Source: Lentimicrobiaceae bacterium
GTDB lineage: Bacteria > Bacteroidota > Bacteroidia > Bacteroidales > SKPS01
Length of the DNA stretch: 8,879 nucleotides
Assembly: GCA_007119395.1 (NCBI GenBank)
Contig: SKPS01000116.1
Span: 1-8,879, forward strand
Reading direction: 5' to 3'
The position numbers and the translations under genes were made by a program. Shown here piece after piece: positions 1 to 6,588 of the stretch (positions are counted from its first letter, which is position 1; every line of letters begins with the position of its first letter). Under the pieces are notes generated by a model. That model worked only from the letters and a program-made list of their open reading frames with translations, did no database searches and had not been told where the DNA came from.

Positions 1-42
1 CGAATAAAAGAACCTGAAAAAGGCTACAAACATATAACAGCT

Positions 43-438
43 ATGTTCTTCTGGCATCTACTCGACTGGTTTTTTCTTGTGTTCCATAGCGTAGTGATCG
101 TTTTCAACCTGTTTGGATGGATCTTTCGCATCACAAGAAAGTGGAACCTTGCACTGCTGCTCATTACGGCTGCTTCATGGTTCGGACTGGGTATTTTCTA
201 CGGCATGGGCTATTGCTTCCTTACCGACTGGCACTGGCAGGTGTTGGAAACGCTGTCAATCTCACCCCATGAAAGCTCCTATGTTCAGTATCTTTTCAGA
301 AGAGTTGCCGGCGTTACCGTGAGTGCCCACTTTGCCGATATGCTCACAGCCATCCTGTTTTTTGCTGCATTGGCAGCCTCTTTGTTTGTGAATACAAAAG
401 ATCATTTGCGGAAAAGATCGGAGAAGAAGAGAGTCTGA
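43..438 (+). CDS. DUF2784-family small integral membrane protein
   Basis: This 131-residue protein has three clear hydrophobic segments (about residues 9-28, 35-56 and 99-116) and a basic C-terminal tail (KKRV), so it should be an inner-membrane protein. I assign it to DUF2784 from the motif GYCFLTDWHW (residues 56-65), followed by SSYVQYLFRRVAG (78-90). Bacteroidota members of this family carry a very similar Cys-x-x-Thr-Asp-Trp-His-Trp stretch after the second helix and a Ser-Tyr-x-x-(F/L) stretch before the last one. The biochemical role of the family is unknown. The first ATG in view is at 43, but the frame stays open to base 1 with no other Met, so a start outside the window cannot be excluded; the hydrophobic onset right after residue 1 favours 43. 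It converges on the next gene with 28 bp between stops and no clear terminator hairpin. Confidence 0.82.
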   Translation: MFFWHLLDWFFLVFHSVVIVFNLFGWIFRITRKWNLALLLITAASWFGLGIFYGMGYCFLTDWHWQVLETLSISPHESSYVQYLFRRVAGVTVSAHFADMLTAILFFAALAASLFVNTKDHLRKRSEKKRV

Positions 439-466
439 TCACCTTTCGAGAAAACATTCCTTGATG

Positions 467-2851
467 TTATGGCTCTCTGAAGCACAGCATTTTGCAGGAG
501 GCCACTGTATTGCCGGTGATCACTGTCAGGATCAGCACCCCTTCGGGGAGGGAAGGTTCATCAATCCGGAAATTGTTTAACCCTTCCATCAGCATTGCCT
601 CTTTGTGGAAAAGTTGCTGCCCGATCACATTGGTAATGATGACGGTTGCTTTTGAAGCTTCTGTGGATGTAAGGCTGAGGCCAAACTGCCCCCTGTGTGG
701 GTTAGGGTAAACCAATAGATTACTGATCTTCACCTCATCCCCATCACATGATGGCAACGCCATCTGAACGGAATATCTCTCCTTAGCGTGCTCTGCCAAG
801 ACACACATTCGTTGTTTCAGAAAATCACGGATACTCATCACCTGTTCTGACCATTCCCCGAAGGTTTCGGGTATCCCAAAACGCAACATTTGATTGGGGA
901 TGTCATGGTAGATTTGATTGACCACCTTATTCAGGTAATAGCTGCCTGTTTGGTAGTTCAGGTGATGGTTCAGCAGATACTCCATCCGATTGAAAAACCG
1001 CTTTTTAAACGATTCGTTTTTCATCAGTTTCCTGAAAAAAAGTGTTGCTTTCGGGTCATTGGACCAGTGGTCCTCTCCTGTGTTGGAATTGTGTCTGAAA
1101 GCATCGAAGTTCACATTTTGAAAACCAGCATCACCATCAACAAAAATCCACCTCCACTTGCTCCCTTCCCGTTGGTGTTTCCAGCACCTCATGTTGTTGG
1201 CAGGCCAATCGTAATTCCCTATGTAGTTTTGAAAGATAAGATAGTCGATGTAGTTGTCAACGTCAATTTGTTCGATCACATGGTTGTAGTTATGGGGAAT
1301 GGTAAGGTCATTGTTTTCGATGAAGTCATAGAGTGCGATAAAGTCGGTACTTGACCCAAGCATGGGGTATATGCTCCAGTTTTCGATCATGTCAATACTA
1401 TCTGGTACAGCGTCAAACTTGGCGACCATCAGTCGTTCATCAATACGTTCGTGCAAGAAGTAGATTCCCCAGTATTCGCCGTTGAGGTAGAGTATTACGG
1501 GAGTGGATACGATGTCGTCACATTTGAGTTTGGTGGCCAGGGCATTTGAGAGGTAGTCTTCGAATCCGGCGGGGCTCCAGGAGGCGGAGAAGGGTTTGAT
1601 CACAAACCGTTTGTATTTCTCCAACCCTTCATCTCCAAAGAATGGGTAATTGAAATAAGACTCGCCGTAGTCACTTCTGGCGTAGAGCCTGAGGGGTTTC
1701 TGGGGCAGTCGTCTGGACCCCTGTCCATGGACCCGGAGCCCGACTGTTTGTTTAAACCCTTTGTTATCCGGGGGATAAAACTCCAAAGAGGCTACCCGTT
1801 CCCAATCTCTGCCTCGTTGCAGAAAGTTCCCCGACCAGTCGGGTTCGTTGGGGTCCCAATGTACACCGGTAACGTAGATGCCGTTATAGTAGTTGAACAG
1901 ACCATCATGTTCTGTACAGATGGAGAGAACGGGCAGCCCATGGTGGTTATTCCCCAACGTTTCGATGAAGTAGGTATTGGTTTCCACGGCTGACACCATA
2001 CGGTTCTGGTTGTCGAAGGCAGCAGCACGGAGGGTGACCGCTTTCAGTACATCCTCCGGGTTGGGAGGGTTGTGACGTTCGTCTGTTGTAACTTGTATTT
2101 GGTTGATGTTGCTGTCGGTGAAGAGATTCTGGTCCAGGAACAGTGGTTGTTGGTACAGGTGTGCGGTCAGTGGGTCGGGGGTATTGCCGTTGGTGGTATA
2201 GAAGATTCTGGTATCAGGCAAGGAGCTGCCGAGGCTGATTTCGAAGGGGTTTTGAAAGATTCCTCCGGTGGTACTGAAGGTTACTGTGGCAGCCACCCCT
2301 CCCCCGTTGTTAGAGGCGCCCGGAGTGGGGTGACTGAACACCACAAAAGGGTATTCTCCATCGGGATACATCCCGTAACTGGTATTCACCGTTAAAGAGA
2401 CAGCCGGCATATGACAGACGATCATCCCCTGGTGGGTGATGACAAGATCCTCCCCATCGGAATTGATGCTGAAATTGGTATGCAGCTCCTGACCGGGCAC
2501 TGACCGATCCTTGCCGGAGGCAAAGATCAACATGTATTCTCCGGCCGCCAGGGTTGTATCTGGAAAAGCCCATCGGGTAAGGTTATCTAACTTGTCTGAC
2601 AGATAGTAACCTTGCAGATTGATGGGTTGATTTCCAGGGTTGTACAGCTCTATCCAGTCTGAATCATCTCCATCTTCATCTAATAAAAACCCACTGTTAG
2701 CCGACATCATCTCATTGATCACCACCGCTTGAGAAGAAACGGCCGGGGTGATCAAACACAGACACAGGCATAGACCTAGACACAGAATCAGCAGTAGCCA
2801 CCTCCACGTCACATCTCTTCTGACACGCTCTTTTTTGGCCTGATACATCAT
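467..2851 (-). CDS. Secreted CotH kinase-family protein with LTD and T9SS sorting domain (paralog 2)
   Basis: This 794-residue protein has a signal peptide with a Leu/Cys-rich core (about residues 17-40). A lamin-tail domain follows (about 42-182; DEDGDDSDWIELYNPG at 58-73), then a chitobiase/Fn3-associated-type domain (about 190-296; YTTNGNTPDP, TLRAAAFD). The CotH core spans about 305-690, with LRVHG..SRRLPQKPLRLYAR (372-392), NGEYWGIYFLHERID (457-471), YDWPANN (547-553) and WIFVDGDAGF (568-577). A T9SS type A sorting domain closes it (about 713-794; VYPNPHRGQF, LPEGV). CotH proteins are atypical kinases known from spore coats. By analogy with them, D548/N553 and D572/D574 are the likely catalytic and metal-binding residues; this mapping is inference. 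The product should be exported to the cell surface or released; its substrate is unknown. Start: two adjacent ATGs (2851, 2848), with the first used here. A -7-like box lies about 50 bp upstream. Confidence 0.93.
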   Translation of the reverse strand: MMYQAKKERVRRDVTWRWLLLILCLGLCLCLCLITPAVSSQAVVINEMMSANSGFLLDEDGDDSDWIELYNPGNQPINLQGYYLSDKLDNLTRWAFPDTTLAAGEYMLIFASGKDRSVPGQELHTNFSINSDGEDLVITHQGMIVCHMPAVSLTVNTSYGMYPDGEYPFVVFSHPTPGASNNGGGVAATVTFSTTGGIFQNPFEISLGSSLPDTRIFYTTNGNTPDPLTAHLYQQPLFLDQNLFTDSNINQIQVTTDERHNPPNPEDVLKAVTLRAAAFDNQNRMVSAVETNTYFIETLGNNHHGLPVLSICTEHDGLFNYYNGIYVTGVHWDPNEPDWSGNFLQRGRDWERVASLEFYPPDNKGFKQTVGLRVHGQGSRRLPQKPLRLYARSDYGESYFNYPFFGDEGLEKYKRFVIKPFSASWSPAGFEDYLSNALATKLKCDDIVSTPVILYLNGEYWGIYFLHERIDERLMVAKFDAVPDSIDMIENWSIYPMLGSSTDFIALYDFIENNDLTIPHNYNHVIEQIDVDNYIDYLIFQNYIGNYDWPANNMRCWKHQREGSKWRWIFVDGDAGFQNVNFDAFRHNSNTGEDHWSNDPKATLFFRKLMKNESFKKRFFNRMEYLLNHHLNYQTGSYYLNKVVNQIYHDIPNQMLRFGIPETFGEWSEQVMSIRDFLKQRMCVLAEHAKERYSVQMALPSCDGDEVKISNLLVYPNPHRGQFGLSLTSTEASKATVIITNVIGQQLFHKEAMLMEGLNNFRIDEPSLPEGVLILTVITGNTVASCKMLCFREP
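2753..2785 (-). repeat. Imperfect hexamer tract encoding Leu-Cys repeats in a signal peptide
   Basis: The coding strand is an imperfect run of (T/C)TGTG(T/C)-like hexamers encoding LCLGLCLCLCL (residues 23-33) in the hydrophobic core of the second CotH protein's signal peptide. The other paralog lacks this tract. Unit changes would be in frame and would only alter hydrophobic core length. Confidence 0.4.
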
Positions 2852-2902
2852 GGCAAAAATAATGAATTAATCGTTGGCATACATACACCCGATATATTAT
2901 CA

Positions 2903-2911
2903 GCAAAGATA
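2903..2911 (-). promoter_or_regulatory. Candidate sigma-ABfr -7 box before the second CotH gene
   Basis: The minus strand reads TATCTTTGC, matching the Bacteroidota -7 consensus TAnnTTTG. It would place transcription start near 2897 and give a leader of about 46 nt. No convincing TTTG is seen 19-21 bp upstream, where the end of the preceding gene lies, so the promoter may be weak or supplement read-through from the upstream gene. Confidence 0.45.
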
Positions 2912-2936
2912 ACTACTGTTGTAATCCCTTTTCATC

Positions 2937-5333
2937 CTAAAAGGGATACGGTTGTCTACTGCAGAGCATTTTCTTGGTACGTACCGAACTGTTTGTGGTG
3001 AGAGTAAAGAGGAGCACTCCTTCAGGCAAATGGTCTCCTTCAACACGAAAGCTGTTCTGCCCTTGGTGCAAAAACACCTCTCTGGTATAAAGCAATTGCC
3101 CGGTAACATTGTGGATGGTCATAATGGCCCTCTCATGTCTTGAGGATTTAAACCAAACGTTAAACGTTCCTGCATGGGGGTTAGGGTACACCATCACATC
3201 GGGAGGTTGATTTTCCCATTCAATGCATTCAGGTATTTTGAGTACCAGGCTGAACATCTCCTTCGTGTGCTCTCTGAGAACACAGTTTCTGTTGTTTAGG
3301 AAGGATCGTATCGTGATCACCTGTTCAATCCATTGTTGATAGCTTTCCGGTTGACCAAACCGATGCATTTGTGTTTCGATTTCATGGTAGATCAGGTCTA
3401 TGGTCTCATCCAATACAGTATTGGCAGACTGCGGGCTAAAGGGGTGCTTGAGCAGGTGCTCCAGTCTTAGAAAAAACTTTTGAAAAAAGAGGTCGTTTTC
3501 GAGTAGTTTACGAAAGAAGAGGGTGGATCTTTCGTTGGTTGGCCAGTGGTTCATTCCGGTATCAGTAGCATGTGTATAGGCATCAAATGTTTTATTTTGA
3601 AAACCGGCATCTCCATCAAAAAAGATCCATCTCCATTTGGCACCATCTCGTTGGGGCCTCCAGCACTTCATGTTGTTGGCCGGCCAGTCATAGTTTGCCG
3701 AATAGATTTGAAAGATAAGGTAGTCGATAAAATTGTCGATATCAATCCATTGGGAAACTGTGTCGTACACGTGGGGTTGTGAGAGGTCGTTGTTTTTAAC
3801 ATAATTATACAGGGCATGGAAGTTTGAAGCGGAACCAGCCTGCGTGATGCCATACCAGTTGCTCACGATGTCGATGCTATCGGCATCGACTCCGCTTCTG
3901 GCTTCGAGCAAGCGGGTATCGATCCGTTCATGGATAAAGTAGATGCCCCAGTATTCGCCATTGATGTAGAGAATCACCGGACGTGACCTGATTGCGTCGG
4001 CTTCCAGGTTGTTGACGACGAGGGAGTTTGACAGGTGGTCTTCGAAGCCTGCCGGGCTCCAGGAGGCGAAAAATGGCTTCATGGCAAACCGTTGGTACTC
4101 TTTCAGGCCATCTTTGCCGAAGAGAGGGTAATTAAAAGCATTGTTTCCGTAGGCATTTCGGGCATACAGTCTGAGAGGTTTCTGTGGCAGGCGCCGGGTA
4201 TGCCCACCATGTATCCTGAGACCGGCATCTTGTTTAAAACCACCGGCACCGGGTTCGTAAAACTCCAATGAGACAGCACGTTCCCACTCACGCCCTCTTT
4301 CATAGTAGTTGCCTGACCAATCGGGCCAATGATGGTTCCAGTGAACACCGGGTACAAAAATCCCCCTTTCGAAGTCAAACAGGTCTTCGTGATCGGCACA
4401 GATTGAAAGTAGAGGCAATCCGTAGTGCCGGTTATCGAGGCTTTCGATGAAATAGGTATTGGTCTCTACGGGAGAGAGCCTGTTGTTCAGAGAATCGAAT
4501 GCGGCAGCACGCAGGGTGATGGCTCTGGGCACCTGATCCGGATCAGGGGGGTTATAGAGTTCATCAGTGGTGACCTGGATCTGACTGATGGTGTCTGACG
4601 AATACAAATCCCTGCCCAGCATCAAAGGGCCCTGATACAGCATGGCTGTTTGCGGGTCAGGCGTGTTGCCGTTGGTGGTATAAAACACCAGCACATCAGG
4701 CGCTGAAGAGGTGATCGTAACTTCGAAAGGGTCGGAATAGATTCCACCAGCGATATCAAAGGCAATGGATGCTGCTTCAGGGGCATTGTTGTTTGATGCA
4801 CCCGGAGTGGGTTGGCTGAACACCACGAAGGGGTGTTCCCCGTCAGGTTGCATTCCGTAACTGGTGTTGACATTCAATGGTACGGCAGGCATGTAATGGA
4901 CTATCATCCCCTGGTGCGTCAGGAATAGGTCTTCGCCTGCAGATTTGACGCTGAAGTTGGTGTGCAGTTCCTCACCTGGCACGGCACGGTCTTTCCCGGA
5001 AGCAAAGAGTACCATGAACCCGCCAGCCGCCAGGGTAGTGTCAGGAAAGGCCCAACGAGTCAGGTTGTCAATCTTGTCTGATATATAGTAGCCGTCCAAA
5101 TGGATCGCATGGCTACCAGGGTTATACAACTCTATCCAGTCGGGGGCATCGCCGTCTTCATCCATCAAAAAACCACTGTTGGCCGACATCATCTCGTTGA
5201 TCACCACAGACTGTGACAACAGGAACAGAGGCATACAGCACATCCAACACAGCAGCACAAAAACGGATGCCCGGCTATAGTATGCCCTTGAATTCTTTTG
5301 GTTTATACATGTCTTGAAAGGGGAAAAAACCAT
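2937..5333 (-). CDS. Secreted CotH kinase-family protein with LTD and T9SS sorting domain (paralog 1)
   Basis: This 798-residue protein is nearly collinear with the downstream paralog. It has a signal peptide (basic n-region to R21, hydrophobic 23-39, probable cleavage near LLS-Q41) and an LTD (about 42-182; DEDGDAPDWIELYNPG). A chitobiase/Fn3-associated-type domain follows (about 190-296; YTTNGNTPDP). The CotH core spans about 305-690: LRIHG..TRRLPQKPLRLYAR (372-392), NGEYWGIYFIHERID (458-472), YDWPANN (548-554) and WIFFDGDAGF (569-578). It ends in a T9SS type A sorting domain (about 714-798; VYPNPHAGTF, LPEGV). The likely active-site residues D549, N554, D573 and D575 are kept, so nothing argues for a dead copy. 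The gene starts 28 bp after the lipoprotein stop with no promoter-like box between, so co-transcription is likely. A T9SS-exported, surface-located protein kinase is the best reading; the target is unknown. Confidence 0.93.
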   Translation of the reverse strand: MVFSPFKTCINQKNSRAYYSRASVFVLLCWMCCMPLFLLSQSVVINEMMSANSGFLMDEDGDAPDWIELYNPGSHAIHLDGYYISDKIDNLTRWAFPDTTLAAGGFMVLFASGKDRAVPGEELHTNFSVKSAGEDLFLTHQGMIVHYMPAVPLNVNTSYGMQPDGEHPFVVFSQPTPGASNNNAPEAASIAFDIAGGIYSDPFEVTITSSAPDVLVFYTTNGNTPDPQTAMLYQGPLMLGRDLYSSDTISQIQVTTDELYNPPDPDQVPRAITLRAAAFDSLNNRLSPVETNTYFIESLDNRHYGLPLLSICADHEDLFDFERGIFVPGVHWNHHWPDWSGNYYERGREWERAVSLEFYEPGAGGFKQDAGLRIHGGHTRRLPQKPLRLYARNAYGNNAFNYPLFGKDGLKEYQRFAMKPFFASWSPAGFEDHLSNSLVVNNLEADAIRSRPVILYINGEYWGIYFIHERIDTRLLEARSGVDADSIDIVSNWYGITQAGSASNFHALYNYVKNNDLSQPHVYDTVSQWIDIDNFIDYLIFQIYSANYDWPANNMKCWRPQRDGAKWRWIFFDGDAGFQNKTFDAYTHATDTGMNHWPTNERSTLFFRKLLENDLFFQKFFLRLEHLLKHPFSPQSANTVLDETIDLIYHEIETQMHRFGQPESYQQWIEQVITIRSFLNNRNCVLREHTKEMFSLVLKIPECIEWENQPPDVMVYPNPHAGTFNVWFKSSRHERAIMTIHNVTGQLLYTREVFLHQGQNSFRVEGDHLPEGVLLFTLTTNSSVRTKKMLCSRQPYPF

Positions 5334-5361
5334 ACACCATTTGAATCGCTACCACAAGAGG

Positions 5362-6291
5362 TTACTTACCCCTTATACTAATATTGTTTGTTACCGACAT
5401 GGCAATGGGCATCTCTTCAGGCACTTCTTCATCACTGATCATCACATCGCCACTGATTGTTTGTTCAATGGTGGCTTGGGTAACCCATCCGGTGGTGGCG
5501 TTGATCCTTATTTCAGACTGCATAGAGCCTTCGAGATCATAGCGCATACGCATCCCCTCGGCACCGGGGAAAACCCGGTCTCCGGGTGTAATAATCACCC
5601 CTTTACCCTCTATAACGATCTCATCATCCTTCACCTGAGTCAGCCGATATTCTGTTTCCACTGTTGCCGGAATGTCATTCCCTAGAACAAATGAAACATT
5701 CCATCGGTCTCTTTTTGAGACACTGGTTTTCGATGGGGGATAGATGGCGGTTGAGAGTTCTAGGTTTCTGATAAAGGCCTCCTCACCATACGCATCCTCC
5801 AGTTGTGCTATGATCTGAGCCTGTTGCTCTTCGTCCAGCTCCGGGAAACGGTCAATGGCATTGTCCCACATCTGCTCCAGCCCACTGACAGAAAGCACCT
5901 TGCCCGATTGATCCATGGTGATTTGAAAGGTTTTGTTGCTGATATCGGCCAGCAGCATCGACATGATATCGTCAGGTTGTGGATTTTCAGAGCTATAGGT
6001 TACAGCCCCCATAGGCATCTCCATCTCCAAAGAGAGTTGATTGTATGAAATATCCATGTCATATACACCGCTGTTTTCAGCTGTAACAAGAAATACCAAT
6101 TCGCCGGATATACGTGCTGTCATGGCCAGGCGCTGCCCCATGTAACTCTGTTCAATTTCAGAAACAGAATGCATGGTTTGATAGTAATACTCTCCGGTTT
6201 TGAGCCTCAGTCCCAGCTCTGTTGTTTGGTTACTGCATCCTGCAAAAAAAAGGAGGCTTACAGCCACCATACACCACATTGTTCGTTTCAT
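5362..6291 (-). CDS. DUF6263-like lipoprotein
   Basis: This 309-residue protein begins with a classic lipoprotein signal: basic MKR, a hydrophobic core and lipobox LFFAGC, with the acylated Cys at residue 19. The mature part is acidic and predicted to be beta-rich. It opens with a LRLKTGEYYYQTM stretch and has a middle section (about 105-165) around DISNKTFQITMDQSGKVLSVSG and EEQQAQIIAQ. The C-terminal half holds NATTGWVTQATIEQTISGD, the pattern seen in DUF6263-type lipoproteins of Bacteroidota. I recall this family from its overall pattern and have not searched it. No enzymatic motif is visible. It is the first gene of a leftward cluster with two CotH-kinase genes and is probably co-transcribed with at least the first, so it could be an envelope partner or substrate of those proteins; that is inference. 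A good -33/-7 promoter lies about 145 nt upstream of the ATG. Confidence 0.78.
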   Translation of the reverse strand: MKRTMWCMVAVSLLFFAGCSNQTTELGLRLKTGEYYYQTMHSVSEIEQSYMGQRLAMTARISGELVFLVTAENSGVYDMDISYNQLSLEMEMPMGAVTYSSENPQPDDIMSMLLADISNKTFQITMDQSGKVLSVSGLEQMWDNAIDRFPELDEEQQAQIIAQLEDAYGEEAFIRNLELSTAIYPPSKTSVSKRDRWNVSFVLGNDIPATVETEYRLTQVKDDEIVIEGKGVIITPGDRVFPGAEGMRMRYDLEGSMQSEIRINATTGWVTQATIEQTISGDVMISDEEVPEEMPIAMSVTNNISIRGK

Positions 6292-6441
6292 CTGTTATTG
6301 TTTTTTAGTGACATACTGCGATTCGCAATCAAAGAGTGCTTGCATACATTGCCCTGTAAGTCGCATCCCGGGTATATGTGGTTACGATATGACCAAGTAT
6401 GAGAGACGATCCAGATAATGTCAAATGTTCGTAAATACCTT

Positions 6442-6473
6442 GCAAAGATAAGGATGTATTTGCAATAGACAAC
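6442..6473 (-). promoter_or_regulatory. Candidate sigma-ABfr promoter of the lipoprotein-CotH cluster
   Basis: The minus strand shows GTTG at 6473-6470, a 19-bp spacer, then TATCTTTGC at 6450-6442. Both boxes and the spacing fit the Bacteroidota -33/-7 arrangement. Transcription would start near 6436, leaving a leader of about 145 nt before the ATG at 6291. This is the best-formed promoter in the window. Confidence 0.6.
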
Positions 6474-6511
6474 CCGTTGGCTGGTTCTGTTGCAGGGCAG
6501 CACATTACACG

Positions 6512-6545
6512 TTGGGCTTATTTGCTTTTTTCGGTGTATCTTTGC
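6512..6545 (+). promoter_or_regulatory. Candidate sigma-ABfr promoter of the TPR lipoprotein gene
   Basis: TATCTTTGC at 6537-6545 matches the -7 consensus. A TTG at 6512-6514 lies 22 bp upstream, slightly far for a -33 box. The predicted start near 6551 falls inside the longest open frame, which argues that translation begins at 6589 (or at 6556 with almost no leader). Confidence 0.5.
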
Positions 6546-6588
6546 TGTCTCGGAAATGTCAAGAAATACTATACATAGCTGGTTGTTT

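Larger units (their letters stand above)
467..5333 (-). repeat. Tandem gene duplication (two CotH paralogs)
   Basis: The two CotH genes are direct, full-length, nearly collinear copies separated by 85 bp. Conservation is visible at DNA level, for example in the signal-peptide/LTD junction at about 2694-2730 and 5173-5210. By hand count, protein identity is about 79% over residues 42-182 (29 differences in 141), about 64% over the stretch from residue 305 to about 406, and about 46% in the sorting domain. This is an older duplication, not a recent copy. Confidence 0.9.
6292..6588. other. Divergent intergenic regulatory region
   Basis: This stretch of about 297 bases separates the leftward DUF6263-like gene from the rightward TPR gene. 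It holds the two divergent promoter candidates, whose -33 ends are roughly 40 bp apart. The leader of the leftward gene includes a short inverted repeat (TGCG-ATT-CGCA at 6317-6327), too small to call a riboswitch or attenuator. Open frames of 71-77 codons in both directions have no family signature, and I do not consider them genes. Confidence 0.5.

Noticed and set aside
439..466. Possible terminator between the convergent DUF2784 and CotH genes
   Set aside because: The 28 bp contain no stem-loop worth calling.
890..1354. 154-codon plus-strand frame opposite the second CotH gene (and a similar one at 3546-3782 opposite the first)
   Set aside because: They lie antisense to strongly conserved CotH core motifs. 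Their mutual resemblance follows from conservation of the sense proteins, and they have no family signature of their own.
2072..2395. 107-codon plus-strand frame
   Set aside because: Antisense shadow of the chitobiase-like/LTD region of a well-supported gene.
2937..5333. Reading the LTD-CotH proteins as phage tail, toxin or defence effectors
   Set aside because: There are no phage or toxin domains, immunity genes or recombinases nearby; signal peptide plus T9SS domain supports ordinary export.
6288..6503. 71-codon minus-strand frame in the intergenic region
   Set aside because: It spans the predicted promoter and leader of the lipoprotein gene, overlaps that gene's start, and has no recognisable domain or signal peptide.
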